Shown here piece after piece: positions 22,990 to 35,900 of a stretch of 64,000 nucleotides of DNA. The stretch spans positions 62,765,848 to 62,829,847 of the forward strand of contig OV277871.1 in assembly GCA_922989275.2 (NCBI GenBank), given 5' to 3'. Made by a program: the position numbers and the translations under genes. The DNA is from Gari tellinella (taxonomy: Eukaryota > Mollusca > Bivalvia > Cardiida > Psammobiidae). Numbering within the stretch: position 1 is the stretch's first letter; each line of letters begins with the position of its first letter. The notes beneath the pieces are model-generated. The model saw only the letters and a list, made by a program, of their open reading frames with translations, did no database searches and was not told where the DNA came from.

Positions 22990-24195
22990 GTAAATGTACA
23001 GTCAGCTGAGCGGTCATTCGGACTGAAAGTAGACTTTAACTGGTACTTTTTTTTTTACTTTTAATTGGCTTTTCTCGACGATTCCTACATTAATTTTACG
23101 AAACAAAGTCAAAAATTGTTCTACATCTATGTACAGATACGTTGATTCAGTTACTTTTGACTATTAGATCTACTAAATGTTGGAATTGCAATAACAAGTG
23201 AATGTAGACATCTTATATCTGGGCTTAAAGTAATTTAACCGTCTAGCTGCAACAGTTTAATATAATAAATTCACCAGTTATTTACAGAACGTTAGTTAAC
23301 TATTCCCCCTGAATTATGCTTCTTGTCTGGGTCCAGTTTTTACGGCAATCGAATTTTCTGTCGTGAAAAAGAGTTCCAAAATTGAAGAAAATTATCTTGC
23401 AAGCAGGAAATCCTGGTGCTGTAAAGTTTCTGTTTATTGTCACCAAATATAAATGGCATATGATTATTGACATATTCCAGTTTTAAAAGATCTATCGAGA
23501 CCATAAAAAACAACTTGAAACCAACTTTTATTTTGCTTAGCCTTGGAAATTTCGCTGGTCTTTTCCTTACTGCTACGAAGGTGCAGCTGGTTCCCTGTCT
23601 CTGGCCTTCGTATTAGATTGAACTCGGTATCCAGTTATGTTTTCGGCCCGTTGATTGGTCGGTATTTACATAACACACGTTGAATTCATATCTATAATTA
23701 GCATGGAGTTTCCGAAGGAATTTACGCCGATCAAATAGAACTCTGGATATTTCGTGGGCTAGATCTATTAGATGTCGTGCATATAAAACCGTACTTTCCA
23801 GTGGAAATAACATTTTCCAAAGTGTCTAATAATTAGAAAGGGGTAAGTGTGTTCTGCATGCACGCATAGCGATGATCAACTGTACACGGTGTCCTTATTA
23901 GAATTGCTATGAAAATGTGTACCTACGTACAAGCAATTTAAAGCCTTCACAGTAATTGTAATTCAAGCTTTTGCAACATCGGTCACTTTAAGGATTTCTT
24001 TGTTTATTTTCGAAGAATTGTTCATGCTCGCAGATTTGTAGCTATCTTCTTACGCGTACCTGGATGATGCATTGCATTTGCCTACATGTATAAATGCTGG
24101 TAGTTGTAAATTAAGGCCACACAAAACAACTATGTGCTCTAAATAACACATTCAGCCCTGAAACCTTTGATGGAAAAATCTAATTTCAAAAGAAG
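22990..24195. other. Intergenic stretch without recognised features
   Basis: I see no coding, RNA or repeat signal beyond short AT-rich runs. Confidence 0.5.
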
Positions 24196-24205
24196 TCTAG
24201 TCCAT

Positions 24206-25132
24206 GTTAAACTCACCTGGCTTTTGTGATCGCCCTGTGTCTGCCCGTCCGCCCGTCAGTCGTCAAACTTTTTCTTTAAAGTTCTTCTTCTTGGAAACCA
24301 CTGGGCCAATTTCTTCAAAACTTCATAGGATTGTTCCTTGTAAGATACTCTCTCAGATTTATCCAAATATAGGTCATCCAATAGAAATTGTGGTTGCCAT
24401 GGCAACCAATTGAAAAAACTTTAAAAATCTTCTTGTCAAAAACTACTGATCCGAATTGAAAATAATTTTACCCAAATGTGCCATTAGTAACCCTCTATCA
24501 GATTTCGTAAAATAATTTTCCTATCTTAAAAAGGGTGAGGCAGATTTTCCTTAAATGGCTATATAGTGAAAACTTTAAAAACTTTCTTGTCTGAAACAGC
24601 TGGTCCGATTTGAAAATAATTTCACACAAATGATCCATGGGTGAACCTCTACCAGATTTCTTAAAATAATTTTGATATAAAAAAAACATGGACGCCGGTT
24701 GGTGGGGCACATTTTCCTTTTGTCACTGTATAGTAAAAAAAACTTTAAAAATCTTCTTCTACATTTGTATGAAACTACTGGTCCAAATTGAAAATAATTT
24801 TACACAAAAGATCCATTTATGATTTAAAATCATGTTGTTGTCTTTAAAATTATGGCCGCCAGTGGGTGGGGCAAGTTTTCCTTAAATTTCTGTGTAGAAA
24901 ATCTTTAAAAATCTTTTTCTCTGAAACTATTGGTCTGATATAAGGATATTTTTACACAAATAATGATTCATGGGTGAACTTTCATCAGTTTTCCTCAAAT
25001 AATCTTCCTAGCTCAAACATGGCTACCAGTGGATGGGGTGAATTTACTGATGATGGCCTATAGTGAAAACTTTACCATGATCGTAACGATGGGTACCAGG
25101 TGAGGGATTTAGGGCCGCATGCGGCTCTTGTT
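24206..25132 (+). mobile_element. Helitron-like element, worn 5' end
   Basis: The 5' end is reduced to AAACTCACCTGGCTTTTGTG. Repeating units contain CTTTAAAAATCTTCTTGTC. The 3' end is intact: CCAGGTGAGGGATTTAGGGC, the hairpin GCCGCATGCGGC, then TCTTGTTT. Confidence 0.7.
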
Positions 25133-25312
25133 TATTTCTCAGATGTGCACTTCAGGACCTTAAACTTTGCTCATAATGGACAAGTAGTGAATACATTTTT
25201 GAGTCACCTGCTCACAGTAGGCAGAGGTATTTAACACTTTGATTTAGGATCACTTTTCCATAGACTGTCTGTTCAACCATCTGCCCGTCTGTCTTTCTGT
25301 TTGTCTGCCATC

Positions 25313-26580
25313 CTTTTTAGCTCACAGGTTTGTCACTTGTGCGTCCTCTGTAGTTGTTGACAGGTCAAATATGTCTTTCCAAATTGATAAAGTATTTAAA
25401 AACAATGCAGTAACCAAAGTGAAAAAATAAGGAAATCTTTAAAAAATCTTCCTGAAAAAAACTACAAGGGTAAGAGCTTAGATATTTGGCACATAATAAG
25501 TACTTAGTATCATCTACTATTTCTCTATCAAGATTGTTCAAATTTTATTGCCCCTGGGGTCAAAATTAGCCCCACCCAGAGGGTCAAAATTTACATAGAG
25601 TTAAATAGTAAAATTGTCAAACTTTTAATTTCTTCTCTGAAATTGATATGGTCAAAGCTTTTATATTTGGATTGGTGAAACTTCTAGGAGCGGCAGCCCT
25701 TTGCCAATATTGTAGAAGTGGCTCAGGTTGGTTGCATATCTAGGTCACAGCAGGAACGTATATAGATATAAAATATACGTTCCTGGTCACAGGAGCTAAA
25801 AATAGATTTTTTTTCAGTGAAAACTTTAAATTTATTTAAATTTCTTGTCTGAAATCCTAGTATACAGAGCTTAGATATTTAGCACATAGCATTATCTACA
25901 GGTTTTCTGTCTACATTGTTCAAATGATGCCCCATGGGGTCAAAATTGGCCAAATCCTAGGGGGTGACTGTTTTACATAGAGTTATAGAGTGAAGTTTTC
26001 AAACAAGTATTCCTCTGAAACTAATATTGCTAGAGCTGTGATATTTTGTATTGGCCAATATTGAAGAAATGCTTCCGGTTTGTTGCATAGCTAGGTCACA
26101 GGAGCTAAAAATAGATTTTTTTCAATGAAAACTTTAAATTTATTAAAAATAATTGTCTGAAATCCTAGTACACAGAGCTTAGATATTTAGCACATAGCAT
26201 TATATACAGGTTTTCTGTCTACATTGTTCAAATGATGCCCTTGGGGTCAAAATTGGCCAAATCCCTGGGGTGACCGTTTTACATAGAGTCATAGAGTGAA
26301 GTTTTCAAACATCTTCTCCTCTGAAACTGATATTGCTATAGCTGTGATATTTTGTATTGTGACACTTCTAGAAGATGTCATTGACCAATATTGAAGAAAT
26401 GGTTCCGGTCAGTTGCATATCTAGGTCTCAGGAGCTAAAAATAGAATTTTTTTCAATGAAAGCTTAAATTTGAATTAATGCTCCTTGGGTCAAAAATGAC
26501 CCTGCCCAGAGACATAAATCATTCTCTCCATTTTGTCAGCTATTCTCAGGTGAGCCAAATATGGCTCATGGGCCTCTTGT
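25313..26580 (+). mobile_element. Helitron-like TTTTTAGCTCAC element
   Basis: It begins TTTTTAGCTCACAGGTTTGT and ends TCAGGTGAGCCAAATATGGCTCATGGGCCTCTTGT in pieces: the hairpin GAGCCAAATATGGCTC precedes CTCTTGT. It holds three internal units with GGTCACAGGAGCTAAAAATA and a 35-bp micro-element at 25751-25785. Confidence 0.7.
25751..25785. mobile_element. 35-bp palindromic micro-element with 7-bp duplication
   Basis: CAGGAACGTATATAGATATA...TATACGTTCCTG is flanked by GTCACAG on both sides (25744-25750 and 25786-25792). Uninterrupted copies of the host element read GGTCACAGGAGC once, so the duplication was made by the insertion. Confidence 0.75.
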
Positions 26581-26924
26581 ATTATAAATTATTTTGACTT
26601 CAACTCCTGTTGTACTGAAGCTTTTAAGATAAATTTCATTTATGAAAAGAGCTTAATAGACATGAAGGAAGTGGAACTTGTGGAAGTGACTGAAGTGTCT
26701 TGCACAAGGGTTCTTAACTCTTGAATCAATACTGTCAGAGTTGTCTTACTAATTTCCACATTTTCTTTTCCTGCAGATTACTTCGTTTATACTGAAGCTT
26801 TTGAGATGAAATTTCATAAATAGAAGAGACTCATGATGAGTGAAAGTGTCTTGCACAAATTGTCAATTTTGTAAGTCATCTATGGTGGATCTAGATAGCC
26901 TTCATTACCGAAACTGAAAGTAAA

Positions 26925-27131
26925 GGGGAATGATACTTACATTACATCTTGCTTTATTTTAGCTAATGTTTATTTTACGCTTCCATTTGTAAGGATATCA
27001 TATAGGAAATATTTCTTATGATGCATATTCATGACTTTATAAAGTGGAACTTATAACTTTCTTTAGCTGATGGATTAATTAAAGGGGTAAAAGGGCATAC
27101 TGTATTTAAGGTTATGGGGTAACCGGTTAAC
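26925..27131. mobile_element. TTAACCC-type MITE, long-arm fragment
   Basis: It has the usual right arm (ATTTCTTATGATGCATATTC, AAGTGGAACTTATAACTTTC, GGTTATGGGGTAACCGGTTAA). The central palindrome is worn. Confidence 0.55.
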
Positions 27132-27239
27132 CCTTATAATGTAGTGCTGGGTCCAGATATAGGCACTCTTTGCAAACAGTGTAGACCTAGTTCAGAGGTT
27201 CTTGATGCAGCCCTTAATTTAGTCAGGATCTGCACTCCC

Positions 27240-29125
27240 CAAACAAAAAAAATGTGGGAATAAAACACTACAACAAATTACTAATGTATGATCCTTAATT
27301 AAGTGGGCAATTATAGTGATACAAATGCCATGCAAATGAGCTAATGACTCACTATCAATAAATCACAAATGAATCACCCTTTGTGTGCCGTTAATAAATC
27401 ACTAATGTTTCACTATTCAATAAATCACCAATGAATCACCCTTTGTGCGCAGTTAATAAATCACTTATGTTTCACTATCAATGTAGTACTAATGGCTCAC
27501 TGTGCTTAATGAATCACTAATGTATCACTATCAATTTAGTACTAATAATCTACTGCACTTTAACCCATATCCTGAGTTTTGAAAATAGGTGACCATGTGA
27601 TCTGAACTAGACATCATATTTCCAAATTAATACAAAGTTAAGTAAAAAAAACCTATCAAGCTCAAGTAACAGAAACACTTTTAAACTGGTTTCTAAACTG
27701 GCATTAGTATTTTGCTTGCAAAGGCATACAATTTAAAATCATGTGTAATATAGTACTTAATGTGTCATAGTAAACTACTAGTGGGTGGGGTAGCACATGT
27801 TTTGTTTGTGTCATGTAAATATCTAAAATATATTATGCTCATGATAAAAATGTATAAATGTCAGTTTTGTAACTTACCATAAATCTGTTTTCAGGAGTTT
27901 GAACTGGTTTGGAGTCCTTAATTTTTGTCACATTCACATTATAAAGTATAGATAAACAGAAAACTTAAAATCTGTGACCTTGATGACTGTGCATATCAGG
28001 TGTCCTGTGTGTATGTATAATATTCACTGTTTTGTGAAACTTACAATTATAGCACATATTACTAATATTCTGTATGTCACATTTTTTTACCAGAAGATAT
28101 CTCCTATTCTACTGATGCTTATAGGGATATGAACTTTCATGTTTGGAGAGAACTTGATCAGAGGAAGTGCCATTTGCAAGGGTCATAACTCTGGTATCAA
28201 TATTTAGGGATCAAGTTATTTCCCTTTGTCATTTGTTCTTAGACTGCAGATAACTCAATTTCTACTGATGCTAATGAAATTTCATATATAAACAGAGTTT
28301 GAAGAAAGAAAGTGTCTTATAAAAGGGTTATAACTTTGGCATCAACATGTTTTGAGTTATTCTCCTTTGTCATAGTTTCTTCTCAAGAGGATAACCCCAG
28401 TACTCCAGTTCTAAAGATGCTATGAAATGAGTTGGATAGAGAAAGGGCCACTAAAAAGGGCCATACCTCTGGCAACAATTTTGTTGTCCAGAGTTATTTT
28501 CCTTTGTAATCTCTTGTCCTCAAGATAACTCTAGTTCTACTGAATCTATTGAAATGAAATTTTATATATGGAAAAAGTTGGATGAGAGGAAATGCCATTC
28601 ATGGTGCCATTACTCTGGCATCAATGTTCTTTGAGTTATTTCCCTTCATCATATTTTCTTATATGGGAGATAAATCAAGTACAACTGATTCTAGTAAACT
28701 GAAATTCCATATACATGTATATAAATAGTTTGATGAGTGTCACATGGAAAGGCCATAACTCTGGCATCAATAACTTTGAATAATTCCCCTTTGTCAAGTG
28801 TTACCTACATTTTGGTGTTTTCAGATAAACCAGAATAAGTCCTATTTCAATATTTTATACTATGATCTACCCTGTGATCTCACAATACATTTTCTCTGGG
28901 GAATGGATCACTAAAAAAACACTATCTGAGAATGTTAAGTGTAATGAATCACTAATTGGTCACTCTGAGATTTGTAAGTGTAATGCAGCACCAATAGATC
29001 ACTTTCTAAAAGTTTAAGTTCATTAGTGATACATTAAATGTACTACCAATGGACCACTACAACTTGCTACTAAACAGTGATATATTGATGATAAATTGAT
29101 GATACATTAGTGATTTAATAAAATA
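27240..29125. mobile_element. Foldback element with TCACTAATG arms
   Basis: The left arm (27275-27545) and right arm (28900-29120) consist of degenerate phrases such as AATCACTAATGTATCACTAT and, inverted, ATACATTAGTGATTTAATAA. The core at about 27770-28075 is the same as at 14048-14345. A further block of about five ~135-bp units (28090-28800) lies before the right arm. Confidence 0.6.
28090..28800. repeat. ~135-bp tandem repeat
   Basis: Units share TTCTACTGATGCTA..., GGCCATAACTCTGGCATCAA and TTATTTCCCTTTGTCATATT. About five degenerate copies. Confidence 0.7.
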
Positions 29126-29140
29126 TCTTTTTTTTTGGGA

Positions 29141-29155
29141 GGGGGGGGGGGGGGG
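29141..29155. repeat. Poly-G run
   Basis: A G homopolymer just upstream of the TIR exon; its length may be unreliable. Confidence 0.7.
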
Positions 29156-29284
29156 TCTTGGTCATATATTTGTTTGTTTGTTGACATAGCCCTTGAAAAT
29201 CTAGCTACCAGTGTCAATTATCAGAAAATAGTTGAATTCATTTGAAAATCCAGCATTATAAGAGTTTTTTGTTTTTGCTTTCAG

Positions 29285-29310
29285 TGTGAATGCCAAACCA
29301 CTAACTGACA
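29285..29310 (+). promoter_or_regulatory. 5' UTR part of the first coding exon, after an acceptor
   Basis: TTTTGCTTTCAG ends at 29284 and is followed by 26 bases before ATG at 29311. The pyrimidine tract and AG suggest that at least one non-coding exon, not identified, lies upstream in the repeat-rich intergenic region. Confidence 0.55.
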
Positions 29311-29746
29311 ATGGCAAGCTCTGATCCAGCGGGGAAGTATGATATATTCCTGGTTCACAGTACAGATGATGGACCTGTGGCCATGCAGATCAACGAAGCG
29401 CTCAAAGCTCATAAATACAAGACCTGGGCACACTATAAGGAAGGCAACGAGTTTGATTTAGGGAAACCCATCTTCGATAACATTATTGGTGCTGTGGAAC
29501 TCTCTAAAATCATACTTATTTTGGTCACCAAAAATGCACTCAAGTCAGAATGGGTAACGTTTGAAATGCTGCTGGCGTTTGAGAAATCTCATCGAGAGGA
29601 TTCGTTGTGTGCACGCCTGGTGTTCGAGGGAGTGTCAGAAGAGGAGAAGAAGAGTTTCTTGACGGGAGATCTGGAGCTGATTCCCTCAGTCACTGTAGAC
29701 TTTAACAAAGACAACTGGTTTGATGGGTTGAAAGAGACAATTGATG
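29311..29746 (+). CDS. Exon: start codon and TIR1
   Basis: It encodes a complete TIR domain in one exon. Strand A is YDIFLVHSTDDG (10-21), the BB region follows YKTWAHYKEGNEFD (36-49), strand C is KIILILVTKNAL (66-77), then SEWVTFEMLLAF with Glu85 at the position of the catalytic Glu of SARM1-like and bacterial TIR NADases. It ends ATTGATG|GTACGG, phase 1. Reading through the donor would stop five codons later (TVNSL), which would give a TIR-only product. Confidence 0.9.
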
Positions 29747-32700
29747 GTACGGTCAACTCTCTTTAAAGACATTTCTTCAGTCCTTTGATGGACTGGACCC
29801 CCCACCCCTAGTTCTTGATAGGCATGAAAGTAACTGTAAAAGCATGCAGCATAATCTTTACCTATCTCAGTTTACCTGGTAAGACCCATACAAACTCATA
29901 CTCTAGAGGTTTTTCAATGGTTGTTTCTAGCCAAACTATCAATCATAAAAGTCTGGCCTCAAATGAGACACTTCATTGGCTTTATGCTATTGGCATGTAC
30001 ACTCAGTAGACCTATGAGTATTACATGGGAAATGCCTGGATAGGTACGTGATATCACCGAAAGTAGGTCAGGTAATGTCTTTAACCCTCTACTCCATAGC
30101 TTGTTTCAAGTATTGAAGATAGGTAATTATAAACACTTAAAGCAGGTTGAAAGTAAAGCATAATGCTAGAATACCATCTGCTAGACTATAGAAAATATTT
30201 CTCATGATCTACACATATTCAATTATTTATCCATCATCATCATCATAATCATCAGTATTTATATTAACGTGCAGGAGTGGGAGTGTTGTCCACATCGGTG
30301 GGCCCCCTTCCAGGCAGCTGGCTAACTGCACGCATAGCAGATCTCACATTGGATCTCCACATATCCCTGTCACAAGGGTCGACTTCAGAAAGTTTCCACT
30401 CTCAGTCTATCTCTCTCTGCTAATGTCTTCCATGTCATCTTGGGCCGCTCTGGACCACATCTTCCCTCAATCTGTATGGTGCAGACTGTCTTAATTGCGC
30501 CACTTGAGGCTGTCTTGAGCCTATTAATTCATAACTGTATAAATTGGAACTTATAATTTTCTTAAGGGTGTATCAATGTCATGAATTTGGGAACTTTTCA
30601 AAGTATATGAAAACACTCTATGATGGTTTTCTATTGAAGAGCTATTTAAGATGAATGAAAAAATAGAAAAAGTGTACATTTTGGTGAACAACAGTTGGCT
30701 CTACGGCCATGTAAAATTTACCCCACCCACTTCCTCTTATTTTGTCCTTTTAAAACAGCCCGCTTCAATAAAACCCATTTTAAATGAAAACAAATATGAT
30801 AATTTGGGTTTGTGTTATTTATTTCCTATCTATGGTAGTATTTCTTCATACAAAAACTAATTTAAGAAAAATAAGGCACCAAATGTGAAATTTATAAAGC
30901 TCTAAATATCATCGATATGGTACTTTTTTGTAAATTTTGTAAGGGGTGATAACTCTTTTTACTTTAATAACTCAAAATTTTCAACACTGACCTTTCAATT
31001 TCTTTTCATATTTTGAACTGCCTTAGTATGGGCTTTCATCTGGTAGAATATAAGAAAAAGTTAAATACTAGAACTATTTCATTTTCAAACTTTTTTACTT
31101 TTTTTCATAAAATAAAAAAATCTAATAAAATCATGCCCTATATCAAGCATATTTTTGATATTCAAGGATCAATATTGTTCAAACCTGGTGCCTGCTTTGT
31201 CTAAATTTGGTTTATATATGTGAACATACCACCATAGACATGAAATAAATAAAGAAAACCCAAATTACCATTTTTGTTTTGTTTTGATATAGATTTTACT
31301 GAAGCTTGTACTCTGAATGGGTAAAATTTGAATTTTTTTTTCCAAATTTGACATACCTTTTTCAAATCGCTGTAGCTCAAAAAAAAGGACACCACCATAT
31401 ATATTTTTTTTCATTATTTCATTCATCATAAATAGCTCTTCCAAAAAAACAATGATAGAAAAAAAGTTTAATACTTTGAAAAAAATGGCTCATGACATTG
31501 ATACACCCTTAAGTGCAGTAATAAATAGAATACATAAATGAATATCTATAGAGAGTATTTTTTTTTTTTATCTGGTCTGACTTGGTGTTATTGTTTTTGC
31601 AGAGAAAGTTACCATGACGACACTGTTACCAGCAGGAAATGTGGCAGTTGGCCTCGTCTACAACTACTTTGTGGGTTATCTGAGGATTATTCTACCAGGT
31701 TTGTTGATTGTAGGAAAATAGCAACATTGTTACAGATGAAAACTTTAAAACTTTCAATGTCATGACATAATCTGCTTTAATATACATGTACAATTATTGT
31801 CTGCTTTTACTTTTCAAATTTATATTTTGGGTACATTGAGTGTTTAACCCTTTAAACCCTAGTCCCGCCTATAGGCGTCCTTTTCAAACAGTGTACATGT
31901 GAATAGTACACTTTTCCTATGCAAATAGTGAAGACCCAGATCAGAGGGCTCCGAAAGGAGCCCTCTGATCAGGGTCTTCACTGTTTGTCACAATGCCAAA
32001 CATTGACAAAAACAACCCTTAAAAGTCAGAAATGGACTAGACTAAAATGGAAACTGGCATTGTCCATTTAAAGTTTCAGGGAGGAAAGAGTTAATATATT
32101 ATTGTAATGAGTCAAAACAGTTTGATCCTGTATAGAATGATCTTGGTCTACACTGTTTTCAAAAAAGTGTTTTTCAACTGTTGCGGTGCATAAGAAGGGT
32201 TAATGAATACCGTAATAATAATAATAATAAATTCTTCATTTCAAGAGGGTTACACAATTATTACAAATAAGCAGCTTATCTCCCTTTTGGCCCTCTAAAT
32301 AATTTAATATTAATTTACAGAAAATGCACAATAGATCTAATTTGAAAAATAGCAAAATTAATACAGTTTAACCCCTCTATTTGTAACGATGATCAAACTG
32401 TGGTTATGACAGAATGAGATGACAGCTTAAAACAAGGTGACAGTGAAACAGAAAGCTTATTAAGAAGCTTTCTGTTTTACTGTCACCCTGTCTTGAGCTG
32501 TCACCTCTCTTTTATTCATCAGTTAGTTTTAATTTTAATGGTTGTAACAGAGCCTTATATAAGGGGAGTATTTCATAAACTAAAATTGTTTTTTCTTCTT
32601 AAAACCCTATGATGTCACTACTCATTATAATCGTCTCAAAAAGACGATTTTAATGAGTAGTCACACCACAGGATTTGTTGCTAAAATGAGTGAGAAAATG

Positions 32701-32936
32701 TTGGATTTGTTCAGTTTACTCCCTCTTATCTGGAGCCCTAGGTTTTACTGTAGAAGCAAGCTAATAGCAACAAAGACAACAAATCACTTGAGATTAGAGA
32801 GCTTCATCAGAAACCCTTGTCACCATGCATTTGTATAGATTACAATGGTTATGAACAAGGGTCCAGATAAGAGGGAGTGAACCAGACAAATCCAACATTT
32901 GCTCACACATTTCAGCAACAAATCTTATGGTGTTAC

Positions 32937-32971
<35 letters not shown>

Positions 32972-35900
32972 TTTAGTTTAACCAGGCCATTGATTAATCC
33001 TTCTTATAAGGGTGAGGCCTGGCTGTCCAGTCTGGAACGAAGTCTCTCTCTCCAAGCTTGGGATACTACTCTTTAGAATTGTCTCAAAGAGACAATTCTT
33101 ATGAGTAGTGACACCATAGTGTTTAATCCATAAATATAGGTTTTAGATTTTGAAATACATGTACTCCCCTTATCTGGAGCTCTATATGAATGTAAACTAT
33201 AGATTGTTAAAGTTCATTCACAGTACAATTGGTACAATTCTGTAATAAAGGTTTGTTTATGATGTTAACCCATTACATGGAGGAATTATACCCTGGAGAA
33301 GTATCCGGCCGGCTCGCGATTTATCGTGTCGTCCAAAATCGGTCAATCAGCGGCGCTCGCTGGCGGCTAGAAAACAATGTTTTTCCGAAAGTTAGGTGTT
33401 AATAGAAATGCTTTTAATGTCATCTTTTCGTTATAAATTTTAATACAGATGTTTTATTAGACTATAATCTTACGCGTAGTACAAAATTTGAGGCGATAGC
33501 TTATAAATTGTTAGTTAAGTGAGGTTTTGAAAATGAGAGAAAAACGTATTTTTTCGTTTACCTAAGAAGTTTGGTGTTTAATAGAAATGCTTTTAATGTC
33601 ATCTTTTCGTTATAAATTTTAATACAGATGTTTTATTAGACAATGATCTTACGCGTAGTACAAAATTTGAGGCGATAGCTTATAAATTGTTAGTATAGTG
33701 AGGTTTTGAAAATGAGAGAAAAACGTATTTTTTCGTTTACCTACGAAGTTTGGTGTTAATAGAAATGCTTTAAATGTCATCTTTTCGTTATAAATTTTAA
33801 TACAGATGTTTTATTAGACCATGATCTTACGCGTAGTACAAAATTTGAGGCGATAGCTTATAAATTGTTAGTAAAGTGAGGTTTTGAAAATGAGAGAAAA
33901 ACGTATTTTTTCGTTTACCTACGAAGCTTGTGTGTGTCTATATTTCTCTGCCACTGTCTGTTTGCCTCTTGTCTGTCTCTCTGTCTGTCTGTTTTTCTCT
34001 TATCTCTGTCTGTCAGTCTCTCGTTTCTTCTTTTCTGTCTCCATCTTTCTGTATGAATGTCTGTCTGTCTGTCTCTCTCTCTGATGATCCTCATGCGGAA
34101 AAAAGGTAAAATGTGTCATAAAGAGCTTAATTTGAAAAAGGGGTAAACTATATTTCAAGAGACATACTCTATGAATCCGACATTTTTGCAGCCTGGTCTG
34201 GATTACAACTGTTTGCAATTGCAATAGTCATCATGTTACTGGTATTCAGTAATGAGAGGGTTAATCCAGTCATCAACCAAACCAGGTGCATTGATGTTGG
34301 GTTTTTTTCAGTTTTTTTTTTCAATTCAATTCTATTATCTTTATTTTTTGTGATTTGTATAATATATAAAAATCATGCGGTTACAGAAGTCAAAAACACA
34401 TGTTCAAGTTACACGCACGGGTAGCATTGATCTTTTTTATTAAAGAGGAAACCCCCTGGTGTCCAGTTCCCTAACATGCACTTCATAGATAATCGGCATG
34501 TTCAAGAAGCATGGACTTCATGCTGGGAGAGTTTTATGACGCTTATAAATGGCCTGCTAATTGTGTAGGGTTACGTAATGTGTCACATTCCTTTGTGATG
34601 TGTAATATGGTAGACATGTAGTTTACAGATGAATAGCCCTAGTTCATTATTTAACCACAATTTCTTGATGATTTTATTCTTAAATAAACGTCTATTACCT
34701 TTGTAGGTCATCATTACTTTTTTCGCTTCAAGAAAACCCCTGGTATTTTTACAACCGAAAGATAAGTGTCACGGCTTTATATCAAGACCTTTTTTTTAAT
34801 ATATATATATATATATTTAAAAGAAAGAAACTCAGAACGAGTAAATTAAGTAAAAAAAGTTGAAGACATTCACTGGATTTTTTAAACTTTTATTTCCCAA
34901 CGCGTTTCGTTTAATACTCATCAGGGGAATAAATACAATATGATCATGGTAACAACGTGATGACGTTAACATACTGTTTTTGAAACGGGACGTTGTATTT
35001 ATTTCGCGATCGCCTGCTCTCGTTTATCGACTATTTCATTTGGCAATCGCTCTTTAACTCGCCATAAAATTTGTTGATTTAAAAAATAAACACTGGCATT
35101 TTCTACAACTGAAAGAAAAATATCTTAGCTGTCCTTTAAGACCATTGTTATGGAAATCGGCCTACAATTGAGGATTTTATGAAAGGTTTTGTAACAGGGC
35201 GTGATATATTTTTGAGCGAGCGCTTGCTCCCTTTTATTGGCAAATTCATTTGGTAACCGCTCTTTAACTCGCCATAAAAATGATCAATGTAAAAATTAGA
35301 TTATGTTATTTTCACAAGTGAAAGATAAATATCTTAGCCTTTTTTTAAGATCATTATAATGAAAATCGGGTAAAAATTAAGAATTTTATGTAACTTAAAC
35401 TAACAGTAGGTAACCATTCAACATGATAAAAAAATGCGATAGCCCGCTATCGGCGTACCGGTGCAGTTGAATTATCGATCGATTAAGCGTTATCGCGCAT
35501 ACAGGTATTGGACGACAACATTTTCGGGAAAATGCAGATTTGTGTATATGATTCTTCTCCAGGGTATAATTCCTCCATGCCCATTATAAAGACACATTTT
35601 TATGCACCTGATTTATTCCTCCATTGAAGAAAATGCTTGAGATTTACACAATCATAAAAATACATTATAAGAAATATTTTCTATATTCTGGCAGATGATG
35701 GATTAAAGTAGGCTGAAAGAAAAGCAGAATGTGCCTTAAGGCACATTCTGCGTTACTTTCAACCTGCTTTAAGTGATCACCTATATTCAATATTAGAAAT
35801 ATGCTGTGGGTTAATAGGTTAAGACAGAATGATTGATGCTTTCTGCTGTATGTTTAATGTGATTTTTGCTATCATCTGTCAACACAAGTGATTAATCCAT

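Noticed and set aside
33884..34224. Ser/Leu/Cys-rich frames
   Set aside because: Translation of a TCTG/TCTC simple repeat.
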